DNA from: Clostridiales bacterium
Lineage (GTDB): Bacteria; Bacillota; Clostridia; Christensenellales; Borkfalkiaceae
Length of the DNA stretch: 64,000 nucleotides
Reading direction: 5' to 3'
Assembly: GCA_003523255.1 (NCBI GenBank)
Contig: DPGH01000004.1
Span: 28,901-92,900, forward strand
Shown here: positions 45,761 through 55,565 of the stretch, piece by piece
Numbering within the stretch: the stretch's first letter is position 1
Layout of the letters: each line of letters begins with the position of its first letter
Translations under genes and position numbers: made by a program
The notes under the pieces: generated by a model
The model's database searches: none
The model's input: the letters and a program-made list of their open reading frames with translations, nothing else
What the model was told of the DNA's origin: nothing

Positions 45761-47257
45761 TTATTGATTTTTGTCTTTAACGAGTACGTCGTGCGCGCCG
45801 CCCTCTATTATAGAAACGGAACTTACGAGCGTTATTTTCGCTTTCTCCTGTAATTCTTTTATAGTAAGCGCGCCGCAGTTACACATGGTAGAGCGAACTT
45901 TTGCAAGCGTCGTCGCGACGTTGTCGTGGAGCGGACCCGCGTAAGGAACGTAACTGTCTACGCCTTCCGCAAACGAGAGTTTTGCCGCCCCGCCGAGGTC
46001 GTAACGCTGCCAGTTACGAGCCCGCGCGCTACCCTCGCCCCAGTATTCTTTCATATAATTACCGTTTACAAGAACTTTGTTGGTGGGACTTTCGTCAAAC
46101 CGGGCAAAATATCTGCCGAGCATACAAAAATCGCAACCCATAGCGAGCGCAAGCGTTATATGATGGTCCATTACTATGCCGCCGTCCGAACATACGGGTA
46201 TATACACACCCGTCTTTTTATAATATTCGTCCCGCGCTTTTGCGACTTCTATAACCGCGGTGGCTTGTCCTCTGCCGATGCCTTTCGTTTCGCGGGTTAT
46301 ACAAATAGAGCCGCCGCCGATGCCGACCTTTATAAAGTCCGCACCCGCTTCCGCAAGAAAATTAAACCCCTCCGCGTCCACTACGTTGCCCGCGCCGACT
46401 TTGACTTCGTCGCCGTATCTTTCTCTTATCCAGGCTATCGTCCTTTTTTGCCATTCGGTAAAGCCTTCGGACGAGTCGATACATAATACGTCCGCGCCCG
46501 CCTCGACGAGTGCGGGAACTCTTTCCGCGTAGTCGCGTGTGTTTATGCCCGCGCCGACTACGTATCTTTTATGCGCGTCCAAAAGTTCGTTAGGATTCTC
46601 TTTATGGCTGTCGTAGTCCTTTCTGAACACGAACGCCACGAGTCTGCCCTCTCCGTCAATAATGGGAAGAGAGTTTAATTTATGTTCCCAGATTATATCG
46701 TTCGCTTCGGAAAGCGAAACGCCTTCTTTTGCGGTAACGAGCCTGTTTAAAGGCGTCATAAACGTTTTGACTTTCTCGTCCCCGGTCATACGGCTTATGC
46801 GATAATCTCTGCCGGTTACTATGCCGACGAGTTTACCGTTCGAGGTTCCGTCTTCGGTAACGGCAAACGTGGAATGCCCCTTTACCGCTTTAAGTTCCAG
46901 AACGTCGCGAAGTGTGCTTTCGGGAGATACGTTGGAGTCCGAAACAACAAAACCCGATTTATATTTTTTTACCCTTTTCACCATCGCCGCCTGACTTTCA
47001 ATCGTTTGCGAGCCGTATATAAACGACACGCCGCCCTCTTTTGCGAGCGCGACGGCAAGCCTGTCGCCCGATACCGACTGCATTATTGCCGAAACCATAG
47101 GCGTATTCATCGTAATAGCGCATTCTTCCCCGCGGCGGAATTTAACCAGCGGAGTTTTAAGCGAAACTTTATCGGGCACGCAATCCGCGCCGGAATAACC
47201 GGGTACGAGCAGATATTCGTTAAACGTTCTTGAAGGTTCGTCGTAATAATAAGCCAT
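45761..47257 (-). CDS. guaB: Inosine-5'-monophosphate dehydrogenase, Tritrichomonas-like type
   Basis: 498 residues from the ATG at 47257 with GGGAG upstream; the frame extends to 47296, which lies upstream of the predicted transcript. The TIM barrel is interrupted by two CBS domains (about residues 100-220). The catalytic loop is [20 protein letters not shown], with the nucleophile Cys at residue 319. The flap Arg-Tyr lies in [12 protein letters not shown], and MCNCGALTI is near the C-terminus. From memory, this loop, the flap and the C-terminal segment match the Tritrichomonas foetus enzyme very closely, with the Cys at the same number. It oxidises IMP to XMP for GMP synthesis. Confidence 0.95.
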   Translation of the reverse strand: MAYYYDEPSRTFNEYLLVPGYSGADCVPDKVSLKTPLVKFRRGEECAITMNTPMVSAIMQSVSGDRLAVALAKEGGVSFIYGSQTIESQAAMVKRVKKYKSGFVVSDSNVSPESTLRDVLELKAVKGHSTFAVTEDGTSNGKLVGIVTGRDYRISRMTGDEKVKTFMTPLNRLVTAKEGVSLSEANDIIWEHKLNSLPIIDGEGRLVAFVFRKDYDSHKENPNELLDAHKRYVVGAGINTRDYAERVPALVEAGADVLCIDSSEGFTEWQKRTIAWIRERYGDEVKVGAGNVVDAEGFNFLAEAGADFIKVGIGGGSICITRETKGIGRGQATAVIEVAKARDEYYKKTGVYIPVCSDGGIVMDHHITLALAMGCDFCMLGRYFARFDESPTNKVLVNGNYMKEYWGEGSARARNWQRYDLGGAAKLSFAEGVDSYVPYAGPLHDNVATTLAKVRSTMCNCGALTIKELQEKAKITLVSSVSIIEGGAHDVLVKDKNQ

Positions 47258-47287
47258 TTTGTTTTTCTCCCGAAAAGTACTTTTACT

Positions 47288-47316
47288 ATTATACATAACG
47301 AAAAAAACAAAGTCAA
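47288..47316 (-). promoter_or_regulatory. Promoter of guaB
   Basis: On the minus strand TTGACT (47316-47311), 17 bases, TATAAT (47293-47288). I see no purine-riboswitch-like structure in the short leader. Confidence 0.75.
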
Positions 47317-47332
47317 CCGTTTAAATAAAATA

Positions 47333-47368
47333 TTCGGCGCAACGCTTTTTGTAAAACGTTGCGCCGAA
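47333..47368 (-). terminator. Terminator of the giant lipase/LRR gene
   Basis: Arms TTCGGCGCAACG/CGTTGCGCCGAA, 12 bp, with an AT-rich tail. It insulates the gene at 47398 from the guaB promoter. Confidence 0.75.
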
Positions 47369-47397
47369 GTTTATCGACTTTTTGTGCGCTTGCCCCG

Positions 47398-50300
47398 TTA
47401 CGCGGTTATAAATTGAGTAGGTTCATAATAGCAGGTTTCCGATTTACTCGGACAAACGTACTGCCACGAAAATTCCGGACTGTTTAAATCCGCCTCGTCT
47501 TTAATGTAAGCCATCTGACAATGCAAGAGATTGGACGTCCAGTCTCTGCTTATAAACCACGCTTTATTCGCCTGATACCTTATGTTAATATGATCTGTGT
47601 TATTAAGCACGTCCAAATCGATTATAAAGCGTACGCGATGAAGCGAATATTCGGTGGTTACGTCGGTTTTAATAACGTACTCGCCGAGTTTGGTGTTGCC
47701 GTCCGCACCGCCGTATAAGAATATATACTGCCAGCCGTCGTAATTCACTTCTTTAAGACGAATATAGATATCAAGCGCGAACTTGTTTATCTTAACGGCT
47801 TTAAGAGTGTTTCTCATCGTCATACTGACAAGGCTAATCTGGTCGTATTCCTGATCTAACGGGTTATTATTGTTTATGGTAATGGTTCTGCCGGTGGTCA
47901 AATAACTGTAATCGTATCTCCACTTTGCGTAAACAGTAACCGCACCGGAAGCGGACGAAGATATCGCCGTCGTCGAGTTGTTAAGGTTTGGATCTGAACA
48001 CCATCCTATAAACACAAGCTGAGGTACGTACGGACCGGAAGAAGAATATGCCGCACTTACTCTCGTAAGGTCTATTCCTACGCCGTATTCGTAAGTCGTG
48101 GGCGCGGGATTGCCCCAGTTGTTGTCGTAAAGAACAAATGATGTAAATCCGTCAAACACGAGGTTTGCGTAAGTTACGGAGTAGGTTCTGCCTTTCCAGA
48201 CCGCCTGAAGGGTGCAATTGCCCGTTATCGTATATTCGGTATTTACGTCGTATATACCCCACTTTTCGACTTCGTAATTGCCGCTCGTTTTAGTCGGCAA
48301 TATTATTGTGGCACCTGCAACGCCGGTAAAAATTTGGTTTGATATAACGTGTGTGGTCGAACTGAGTATTACCGTGTAAAGTTCGTCATATACAGCGTGA
48401 AGATTTAAGTTGCCGACTAATTCTTCGGTCGTTTCGACTTTTTGGTTGTTTTCGTTATACCACCCCATAAACTGAAATCCGTCAAACGTATGCTCGGGTA
48501 GCGTAACCGTGGTAAAGTAATTGTAAGTCAGTGTATCGGTCGTGTTGTTTTTAGCGTCCTGCAACGTTATAGTAAAGTTTACAGGCAGCCAGTCCGCATG
48601 CAGTTCAAGCCCCGCTTCGGAATAGTTTTCAACCCACACGCCGTCGGCAACCGGCTCGCCGTTCGCCGTCCAACCGTTAAACGTGGCTATCGCTTGACCC
48701 CGAACGATCGCGTCGCCCGAATAAGAACCGTAGTTGCATTCGTTCATACAAGCCGCATTCGTAAATTCGACCGAAGTGCCGTTAAGAGTGTATCCTTCCG
48801 CCCCTAACTGAAATTCGTCGCCCGTCCCTATTATGAACGCGCCGACAACGTGATTGCCGTTTTTGAAGGTTAAAGTAGTTTGCTCGATGGGTATTAAAAT
48901 CGCTTTATACGTTACCGTTTCAACGAGTTCGTCCCACATAGTAGGCGTTAAAAAGTTGCCGTACGTTTCTCCGCTCGCGTTTACTCTCTTCCAACCTTTA
49001 GTGTAATATCCCGGTGTGCTGTACGAAGGTATTTGGATCGTTTGTCCCAGATAAAAGTTTACATGGGTACCCGCGTCCGAAAAATACGCATCCGTTTTTA
49101 TTGCCGCTATGTTCGGAACGCTCTTCTTCCATAAGTCGGAATTAGTTAAACCGTCCTTTATGCTTTTACGGCAATACAAAGTCAACGTTTCAGAGTTAGA
49201 CGCAAACGGAACCGAGAATATCGTAGGGAGTTCGGTGTTAGTGCACCTTATCTTACTGAAGTTTTCACAATCGACAAACGCGCTTTCGTCGAGATAACGA
49301 ATACCCGAGGGAAGGTTAATCGAAACTAAATTTTCCTTACCGTAAAACGCGAATGACGCTATCCTCTTTATTCCCGACGGAAAGTCGGTTTCGTCAAGAG
49401 CAGCCGCGGTGCCGTTATACCGAACGAGTACCTCGCCTAACGTGTAAAATTGTCCGTTCTGAATTGCCGGTACGCCGGTTAATGCGGTCGGCGCAACGTA
49501 TTCGATTTCATCGCCCCCCGTGATGGTCGATAAGTTTTCACACCGAGCAAAGGCGTAGTCGCTTATCGTTTTTATGCCGCTTATATTTACGCTGGACAAT
49601 TCGGTGTTACCGTAAAACGCATAGGGAGATATAAATTTTATATCTACGTTATACAGCGAAGTCGGGATAGTAAAACTCGTACCCGTTTTTGCCTGCGGAT
49701 ATTGCATAAGCCAGCCCTGCGAATTATACAATACACCTTCGTCGGAAAAATAATACATATTCGTACGGAACTCGATGTATTCTAATAAAGAACAACCTGC
49801 AAACGCGCCGTCGCCTATACTTTCGACTCGATCATACATTTCAACATGACTGAATTTAGTTCCCGAAAAAGCATATGCTCCTATCGTTTTTACGCTTTCC
49901 GGTAAAGTTAAACGATATTCGTTTGACGAACTAAACATATAAAGCGAAGAACAACCTGCAAACGCGGCATAACCTATATGTTCTAATTGCGAATTATAGC
50001 TAAACGAAACCTCTTCGAGATTTATTAAGCCCGCAAAAGCATATCTTTCGATTTCGGTAACGGTGTCAGGTAAAACTACCGCCTCCAAATTATTTTGTCC
50101 GTCAAACGCAAACGAACTTATTTTAGTTACGGTTTTACCGTCTATAGTTGCAGGTAAAAAGAAATAGTTTCCCGGGTATGTTCCGCGGAAAGTTAAAAAC
50201 GTTACGGTTCCGTCGTCGTTGTCTTTCGTAACATAGTCGGAAGTACCGCCTGTATCTAAACTCAATACCGCGATGATTTTGTCTATTATAACAGAATCTC

Positions 50301-51687
50301 GAGTTTCAAGATTATGACCTAAACCCATTTGAGGAACCGCAACCTTATCAAGTTGCACAAGACTGTCGGCGTCCGCAAACATACGTGTAAAATAATTAAA
50401 CCCTGCGTAATTACCGCCGCCGAAACTCGACGAACCCGCATTTTTACCGAGTTGAGAATCGAGCGGAACCAGCCCGTCGCTGTACCAGGACATAAAATGC
50501 GGCGGCCAGTCAAAGTTTATTTCTTCGACCATGATATTTGCACAAGCAACAGCCATGCTTTCGGGATAGATATAACTTAAGACCTTCGTTAAAAGGCTTG
50601 CTCCCATACTGTTAAGGAGAGTTTTACCGACTGCAACCGCGTCAATCGCACCGCAGATTGCCCCTTTAAGCATATCGTTAAATCCCATATACCGGTCGTT
50701 TGAAACGATCTCTTTCAACCCCTTAAGCGTATGATAACCGCCGATTGCCTGAACTTTAATATTGCTGTAAAGTCTGTCATAATCATTATTCCAACGATTA
50801 TTATAACCGTAATATTTTTCGGCGCTTAAAATATCTCTTAAACCGTCGCAATTACTCATAAACAGATCGCCGAACAGCAAACCCGTGGAGGTACCGAAAT
50901 AAGGAGTACCGATACTTATCAAAGAATCCACGATGTCGGGATGGTTTAAAGCGTATTGCAAATTGGTTATGCCGCCGCGGCTGTGTCCTATAAGATTGAC
51001 TTTGGGTAAAATGCCGGCGCTTAGGGTTTTTACGTCGTATATTACCCTGCTTAACATGTAGTTAAGTTGGTAATAAACGTTATCGTTAGAACAGTCCGGG
51101 GCGTACGGGTCAAACACCAAAACAATATGTTTTGTCGTATCCGTTACGGCGGATACAACGTTTGAAGTGGTGTATACGCCTCTTTGATTCGTTATATCGA
51201 ACAGGTTAAAACTGTTAAAACCGTTCATTCTGGCCCAGTAAACGTTTGCGTCGTTATCTGCGGCAGCTACTATTTTAGATATCAAAGACGATTCATCATA
51301 GGCGAATTTGTAAGAGTTTGTCGTACCGCCGAGGGTGTTGCTCCATACCGCAGCCGAACTACCTAAACCGGGAGTTAATACCGTTATCTGCGCAGAATAG
51401 GCAACGGAACGATTTTGCTTTGCCGACATATCGTATGTAATGTGATATTGAGTACTGCTCGTTACTCCGTCATCTTCTACTACGGGTACGAAATTTCCGC
51501 TTGACGTAAAATTGCTTGACACTACGTTATACGTGTTCGTTTCGTTGTATAATTGATACTCCGAAATTTGACTAATACCCGTAAAAGCAAATGCTTTTCT
51601 GTTAAAATTGTAACAGAAAAAAGACATCGCAAGCACGAATACAGCCGCTAAAGCAAGTATAACGGTTTTTCTTAAACGTTTCGTCAT
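47398..51687 (-). CDS. Giant secreted lipase-like protein with leucine-rich repeats and InlB-type repeats
   Basis: 1429 residues, RBS AAGGGGGA. A signal peptide (hydrophobic about residues 8-24) is followed by an alpha/beta-hydrolase region (about 40-480). That region holds the nucleophile motif IGHSRGG (Ser at 236), a later Asp in DGLVPLDS and a His in GLGHNLET, a plausible triad. Residues about 490-870 are BspA-type LRR_5 repeats (IGDGAFAGCSLLEYIEF, ISDYAFARCENLSTI). Residues about 870-1220 are InlB B-type repeats (FDGFQFMGWYNENNQK). The last 200 residues are a beta-rich unknown domain. There is no LPXTG motif or C-terminal membrane anchor. It could be a surface esterase held by its repeats. 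Combining a lipase fold with LRR and InlB repeats is unusual. Confidence 0.85.
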   Translation of the reverse strand: MTKRLRKTVILALAAVFVLAMSFFCYNFNRKAFAFTGISQISEYQLYNETNTYNVVSSNFTSSGNFVPVVEDDGVTSSTQYHITYDMSAKQNRSVAYSAQITVLTPGLGSSAAVWSNTLGGTTNSYKFAYDESSLISKIVAAADNDANVYWARMNGFNSFNLFDITNQRGVYTTSNVVSAVTDTTKHIVLVFDPYAPDCSNDNVYYQLNYMLSRVIYDVKTLSAGILPKVNLIGHSRGGITNLQYALNHPDIVDSLISIGTPYFGTSTGLLFGDLFMSNCDGLRDILSAEKYYGYNNRWNNDYDRLYSNIKVQAIGGYHTLKGLKEIVSNDRYMGFNDMLKGAICGAIDAVAVGKTLLNSMGASLLTKVLSYIYPESMAVACANIMVEEINFDWPPHFMSWYSDGLVPLDSQLGKNAGSSSFGGGNYAGFNYFTRMFADADSLVQLDKVAVPQMGLGHNLETRDSVIIDKIIAVLSLDTGGTSDYVTKDNDDGTVTFLTFRGTYPGNYFFLPATIDGKTVTKISSFAFDGQNNLEAVVLPDTVTEIERYAFAGLINLEEVSFSYNSQLEHIGYAAFAGCSSLYMFSSSNEYRLTLPESVKTIGAYAFSGTKFSHVEMYDRVESIGDGAFAGCSLLEYIEFRTNMYYFSDEGVLYNSQGWLMQYPQAKTGTSFTIPTSLYNVDIKFISPYAFYGNTELSSVNISGIKTISDYAFARCENLSTITGGDEIEYVAPTALTGVPAIQNGQFYTLGEVLVRYNGTAAALDETDFPSGIKRIASFAFYGKENLVSINLPSGIRYLDESAFVDCENFSKIRCTNTELPTIFSVPFASNSETLTLYCRKSIKDGLTNSDLWKKSVPNIAAIKTDAYFSDAGTHVNFYLGQTIQIPSYSTPGYYTKGWKRVNASGETYGNFLTPTMWDELVETVTYKAILIPIEQTTLTFKNGNHVVGAFIIGTGDEFQLGAEGYTLNGTSVEFTNAACMNECNYGSYSGDAIVRGQAIATFNGWTANGEPVADGVWVENYSEAGLELHADWLPVNFTITLQDAKNNTTDTLTYNYFTTVTLPEHTFDGFQFMGWYNENNQKVETTEELVGNLNLHAVYDELYTVILSSTTHVISNQIFTGVAGATIILPTKTSGNYEVEKWGIYDVNTEYTITGNCTLQAVWKGRTYSVTYANLVFDGFTSFVLYDNNWGNPAPTTYEYGVGIDLTRVSAAYSSSGPYVPQLVFIGWCSDPNLNNSTTAISSSASGAVTVYAKWRYDYSYLTTGRTITINNNNPLDQEYDQISLVSMTMRNTLKAVKINKFALDIYIRLKEVNYDGWQYIFLYGGADGNTKLGEYVIKTDVTTEYSLHRVRFIIDLDVLNNTDHINIRYQANKAWFISRDWTSNLLHCQMAYIKDEADLNSPEFSWQYVCPSKSETCYYEPTQFITA

Positions 51688-51777
51688 GTAAAATCCCCCT
51701 TTACCTTAAAAATTTGCTATATAAACACCGTACGCTGTTAAAGCCCTCCTTAATTTTCATTAGTATTTAAAGTAATT

Positions 51778-52440
51778 TTATCTCCCTGTACTCGTCCGTT
51801 TTATATAAAAAGAATACACGTTATCCACCGTATCCCTCGTCGTATAGCAATATCCGCAATAAAACAACTCGTCTTTCTCTAAATCCCACCTGTAAAAATG
51901 CCAAGGTATGTCCATATACGCGCTCATCCCCGCCGTCAGATAGCGGCTCCACCTGGACACGACTACAAAAACTTGGTCGTCAAATACCGTAACGCTTTTT
52001 ATATCCGTTATATCCAGCTGCACCTTACAAGGCTTGTTATCCTTGTACATATCCCAAACGTACTCCATTTTTACAAAAGTTTCGGAATAGGCTTCCATAT
52101 ATTCCGCGGTTAATTGCTTTTGCAAACCGCCGTATAAAAATTCATACCCGTCTAAACCTTCATATTTTATATTCAGAGTTCCGCCGTTAAACGGGTAATC
52201 GCCGTTTATCTCCGCACCCTCTTTCAGTTGAACGTATTCACCTTCGGTCGGGAGATTTTTTATATCGTCGGTTAAAACGTATCCCTCGTATTCTACGGGT
52301 ATAGCGTTTATTTTTTTATAAAGATATTCCACGTCATCTTCATAAGTTGAAAAATTTAGGCACCCGTTACAGCCGCAAAACGCTGTTGCCGTTATCAACA
52401 AACACAATACGGAACAAATTATCCTTACGCACCTTTTCAC
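51778..52440 (-). CDS. Unknown lipoprotein of the surface cluster
   Basis: A 220-residue protein with a GTG start and AAAGGAG RBS. The signal peptide (residues 5-22) ends in FCGC, a lipobox-like site; a second Cys pair follows. The mature part is rich in Tyr, Asp and Trp (RWSRYLTAGMSAYMDIPWHF, FYRWDLEKDELFYCGYC) and probably beta-rich. I recognise no family. It lies 90 bases upstream of the giant lipase-like gene on the same strand and may be co-transcribed. A weak promoter with upstream direct repeats precedes it. Confidence 0.75.
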   Translation of the reverse strand: MKRCVRIICSVLCLLITATAFCGCNGCLNFSTYEDDVEYLYKKINAIPVEYEGYVLTDDIKNLPTEGEYVQLKEGAEINGDYPFNGGTLNIKYEGLDGYEFLYGGLQKQLTAEYMEAYSETFVKMEYVWDMYKDNKPCKVQLDITDIKSVTVFDDQVFVVVSRWSRYLTAGMSAYMDIPWHFYRWDLEKDELFYCGYCYTTRDTVDNVYSFYIKRTSTGR

Positions 52441-52523
52441 TTTGGTTTTCTCCTTTGTTTTTAATACAGTCTTAAACGGGTTAAACCGTAACCCCTCACT
52501 CGCGTACCGTTAACTTTTTTTAT

Positions 52524-52644
52524 ATTATAACATATGTAGCCGACATAAAAACGAATATAGTAAAATTAACTTGACGCTTAAACCGTCGAATAATCGTGAA
52601 ATTTGTCGATTAACGTACCGAAAATCGTTTTTTTGTCGATTATG
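52524..52644 (-). promoter_or_regulatory. Weak promoter with phased direct repeats upstream of the lipoprotein gene
   Basis: This covers most of the 318-base gap. On the minus strand TATAAT lies at 52529-52524 with only GTTTTT at the -35 position. Upstream, GTCGA[A/T]TA (plus-strand reading) occurs at 52585, 52605 and 52635, spaced 20 and 30 bases, close to whole helical turns. A poor -35 plus phased repeats suggests an activator site. The rest of the gap, up to the terminator at 52690, shows nothing else. Confidence 0.4.
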
Positions 52645-52689
52645 TTTTTAACCTAAAACGCGGGTTGTGTATTTTTACTTTAAAACGCA

Positions 52690-52719
52690 CGGGCGACCGC
52701 GTTTTACCGCAGCCGCCCG
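52690..52719 (-). terminator. Terminator of the membrane-anchored LRR gene
   Basis: Outer arms CGGGCG/CGCCCG with an inner GCGG/CCGC stem and a TTTT stretch on the minus strand. Confidence 0.65.
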
Positions 52720-52757
52720 ATTTTTACGTCGTTACCTTAGTATTATTATGCCGAACG

Positions 52758-54230
52758 TCAATTCTTGTTTTTCTTGTAACGAATTATAAAATATGCTCCG
52801 AATCCGCCTGTCGCAACCAATGCGACGACAGCCAAAGCGATTATTACGGTTGTATTTTTCGCATTATCGGGCTTTTCGTTTTCTCCCGAATACGACGGAA
52901 CGTTCATTTCCGTTTGGGTAGACCCACCCGTTTTTCCATGCCCGTTTTTAACGGTTTCGGTTTTTTCGGCGTAGACCGCGGTAAGCACGGTATCTTTATC
53001 TATCCATTCTATATTTTCTTTATAAATCATTCCGTCGGCGTCTTTCCACCACAAGAAATCATAATCGTTTCGCGCGGATGCCGGCAATGCTACTTTTTCG
53101 AAATAGTTTGTCTTAATCGTAATAGGAGCAACGTTATTCGCATCGTCTTGCAGAGTTAAATCGAATTCAACGGGCTTCCAGTCCGCAGTTACTATTAAAT
53201 CGACTCTCGTGTATTCGTTTTTCCACTCGCCACCGGTAAAAGGTTTACCGTTAATAAGCCACCCGTTAAACGTTGCCAAAGGCGCACCGTTTTTATCAAC
53301 GGGTACCGCGCCGGAATAGTCGCCGTAATTGCACTCGTCCATAAAGTTACGCCCTACGTACGATTGCGAATTTCCGTCAAGCGTATATCCGTACTGATTT
53401 AATTCAATCGTTTCACCCGGAACTATTTCGAGATGACCTATTATATGTTGACCGTTTTTAAAAATCAAAAGATTTTTTTCGATAGGAACAAATTCTGCTC
53501 TGAAAGTGATTTCGTCCGCGGCAACTTGCCAACTTACCCACGGATTAAGCGCTTCGCCGTACGTTTCTCCGTTATCGTTTACTTTTTTCCAACCGTTAAA
53601 AACGAACCCCTTACGAGTGTATTCGGGCGAAGGCGTCGGGTCGCCGTAATAAATAGTTACGTGCTTGTTTAATCCCTCGAAATACCCGTCCGTTACAAAA
53701 GGCTTAAGAACGGCTTTGTAATTGTTCCACCAAGTATTTTCATGTATTTCGTTTTCTATAACCGAACGGCGTAAATAAATCGAAAAATCTGCATTTACGT
53801 TCTTAACCAACTCGCCGAGCAAAATGGGCATGAAGTTATTAAGATACCGTACCACGGTAAGCGAGGCGCAATCTTCAAAGGCATAGGCTTCGATTTTCAT
53901 TACCGAATTAGGTAAATAAACCTTTTTAAGTGCGGAATTGTTTTTAAATGCACCGCTCGCAATCGTCTTTACGCCTGCAGGAAAATCGCTTTCGGTCAAA
54001 ACTTCGTCCGTTCCGTTGTACTTTACCAAAACGTTACCGTTTAAAACAAATCTTTCGGAATTGCTTTCTTCCGCCGCATAAGGTTCAAAAAGAGTTGACT
54101 GTTTGTCAATGGCGGTGCTGTCTGCCGAAACGGTTTTATCGTTAGTAAAAAAATAAAAACCAAACAACGACGTTATCAACAGCATAAGCGTTATAACGCC
54201 GACTAAAAGTCTTTTATTAAGTTTAGTCAT
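52758..54230 (-). CDS. Membrane-anchored LRR_5/InlB-repeat surface protein
   Basis: 490 residues from the ATG at 54230, chosen because GGAGGG lies 5 bases upstream; an ATG at 54242 overlaps that RBS. There is a signal or anchor segment (about 8-28), a short BspA-like LRR region (IASGAFKNNSALKKVYL, IEAYAFEDCASLTVV), then InlB-type repeats (about 150-410). A polar linker leads to a C-terminal transmembrane helix (VIIALAVVALVATGGFGAYFI) with a KKNKN tail. Residues about 160-410 are clearly paralogous to about 880-1120 of the giant protein at 47398. It has no LPXTG motif. Confidence 0.85.
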   Translation of the reverse strand: MTKLNKRLLVGVITLMLLITSLFGFYFFTNDKTVSADSTAIDKQSTLFEPYAAEESNSERFVLNGNVLVKYNGTDEVLTESDFPAGVKTIASGAFKNNSALKKVYLPNSVMKIEAYAFEDCASLTVVRYLNNFMPILLGELVKNVNADFSIYLRRSVIENEIHENTWWNNYKAVLKPFVTDGYFEGLNKHVTIYYGDPTPSPEYTRKGFVFNGWKKVNDNGETYGEALNPWVSWQVAADEITFRAEFVPIEKNLLIFKNGQHIIGHLEIVPGETIELNQYGYTLDGNSQSYVGRNFMDECNYGDYSGAVPVDKNGAPLATFNGWLINGKPFTGGEWKNEYTRVDLIVTADWKPVEFDLTLQDDANNVAPITIKTNYFEKVALPASARNDYDFLWWKDADGMIYKENIEWIDKDTVLTAVYAEKTETVKNGHGKTGGSTQTEMNVPSYSGENEKPDNAKNTTVIIALAVVALVATGGFGAYFIIRYKKNKN

Positions 54231-54394
54231 AAAGCCCTCCATATATTCATTGTATGCCTAAAGTCAAAATATCTTGATTGCCTTAAGCAAGTATATTGTA
54301 ACATCTACAAAAACGTTTTTCCATAATTTAGAAAAAATTTTTATAAAAACGCGCGCGAATTATGTAAAATTTGCGGTTTTTTAAAGCAAAACAA

Positions 54395-54421
54395 AAAAGA
54401 CCGAAAAATTTCGGTCTTTTA
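54395..54421 (-). terminator. Terminator of the ribosomal protein operon
   Basis: Stem AAAGACCGAAA/TTTCGGTCTTT with a T-run on the minus strand, after rplL. Confidence 0.85.
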
Positions 54422-54442
54422 AGTTCGTTTTTCCGTAAAGAA

Positions 54443-54814
54443 TTATTCGGCAACGACGGTCGCGCCGGCTTCTTTAAAGCGAGCGATAATCTTGTCCGCT
54501 TCTTCTTTGGTAGCGTTTTCTTTAATAACGCCCTTCGCTTCAACAAGCGCTTTCGCTTCGCCGAGACCAAGAGTGGTAAATTCTCTTACCGCTTTGATAA
54601 CGTCGATTTTCTTGTCGCCGATTTCTTTGATAACAACCTTGAATTCGGTCTGTTCTTCGGCAGGAGCCGCCGCCGCAGCAGCGGGAGCAGCCGCAACCGC
54701 TACGGGAGCAGCCGCGCTAACGCCGAATTCTTCTTCGAGAGCCTTAACGAGTTCGTTAAGTTCGAGAACGGTCATACCTTTAACTTCTTCTAAAATTTTC
54801 TGAATGTCTGCCAT
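54443..54814 (-). CDS. rplL: 50S ribosomal protein L7/L12
   Basis: A 123-residue protein with the N-terminal dimerisation helices, an Ala-rich hinge (about residues 35-52) and the C-terminal factor-binding domain ([21 protein letters not shown]). It forms the mobile stalk that recruits translation GTPases. RBS AAGGAG; it follows rplJ by 76 bases. Confidence 0.98.
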   Translation of the reverse strand: MADIQKILEEVKGMTVLELNELVKALEEEFGVSAAAPVAVAAAPAAAAAAPAEEQTEFKVVIKEIGDKKIDVIKAVREFTTLGLGEAKALVEAKGVIKENATKEEADKIIARFKEAGATVVAE

Positions 54815-54890
54815 GATAATTTTCTCCTTAATAATCTGATTTTTAATTTTTATTTTTTTTAATTTTGGTTTTACGCGATAACGCGCGATG

Positions 54891-55412
54891 TTACGCTTTC
54901 TGTTCGGCTATGCGGCTGAGCGCGATAACGAGTCCTCTCGGAATAGCGGAGAGAACGCCGACGAAATTCGTAATGGGTGCTTGCAACGAACCGAGCATTT
55001 TTGCAACGAGTTCTTCTTTGGACGGCATTGCCGCGAGTTCTTTAACGCCGTTTACGTCTACTTTATTGCCTTCAACGTACGCGCTTTTTACGGTAAATTT
55101 ATCGTCGTACTTTTTAGCCGCTTCCATAACTACCTTAGAAGCCGCCGTTTCGTCCGCGCCGAACGCTACCGAAGTAGGACCGTTCAGGTCGTCGTCGAAA
55201 CACTCGATGCCTAAATCGTGCAAAGCGTATCTTATAAGCGTGTTTTTGTAAACTCTGTAATCAACGTTGTTTTTTCTGAATTCGTTACGAAGTTCGGTGT
55301 CCTGCGCGACGGTAAGACCGTTCGATTTAACGAAAACCACCGATTTTGCGTTAGCAAATTTTTCTTTGATTACCTGAGCCAACTCTTTTCTTGCTTCCTG
55401 ACTTGCTGACAT
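54891..55412 (-). CDS. rplJ: 50S ribosomal protein L10
   Basis: A 173-residue protein with the standard N-terminal rRNA-binding domain ([26 protein letters not shown]) and a C-terminal L7/L12-binding helix. It anchors the L7/L12 stalk. AAAGGAGG precedes the start. An L10 leader and a terminator hairpin lie between its promoter and the start codon, so expression is expected to be autoregulated by the L10-L12 complex. Confidence 0.98.
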   Translation of the reverse strand: MSASQEARKELAQVIKEKFANAKSVVFVKSNGLTVAQDTELRNEFRKNNVDYRVYKNTLIRYALHDLGIECFDDDLNGPTSVAFGADETAASKVVMEAAKKYDDKFTVKSAYVEGNKVDVNGVKELAAMPSKEELVAKMLGSLQAPITNFVGVLSAIPRGLVIALSRIAEQKA

Positions 55413-55429
55413 TATGTTACCTCCTTTTG

Positions 55430-55560
55430 AGAATTAAAAACGCCCTTGACCCGACAAACGGAAACCAAGGGCGCATAACGCCTTAAAAATGTTCCGCCTC
55501 GGTTGGTCTGCGGCAAAGCCGCAAGTTAACACCTACTGTCTTAGGCTATTCAGTTTACGT
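55430..55560 (-). ncRNA. Ribosomal protein L10 leader with attenuator
   Basis: The minus-strand leader contains CCTAAGACAGTAGGTGTTA and the downstream CCGAGGCGGA stretch, the hallmark parts of Firmicute L10 leaders. It is followed by an intrinsic terminator (CGCCCTTG/CAAGGGCG at 55441-55473, T-run 55436-55440) just before the rplJ RBS. L10 binding is expected to favour that terminator. Confidence 0.88.
55436..55473 (-). terminator. Attenuator terminator before rplJ
   Basis: An 8-bp GC-rich stem followed by five T on the minus strand, 20 bases before the rplJ start codon. Confidence 0.8.
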
Positions 55561-55565
55561 TGACT

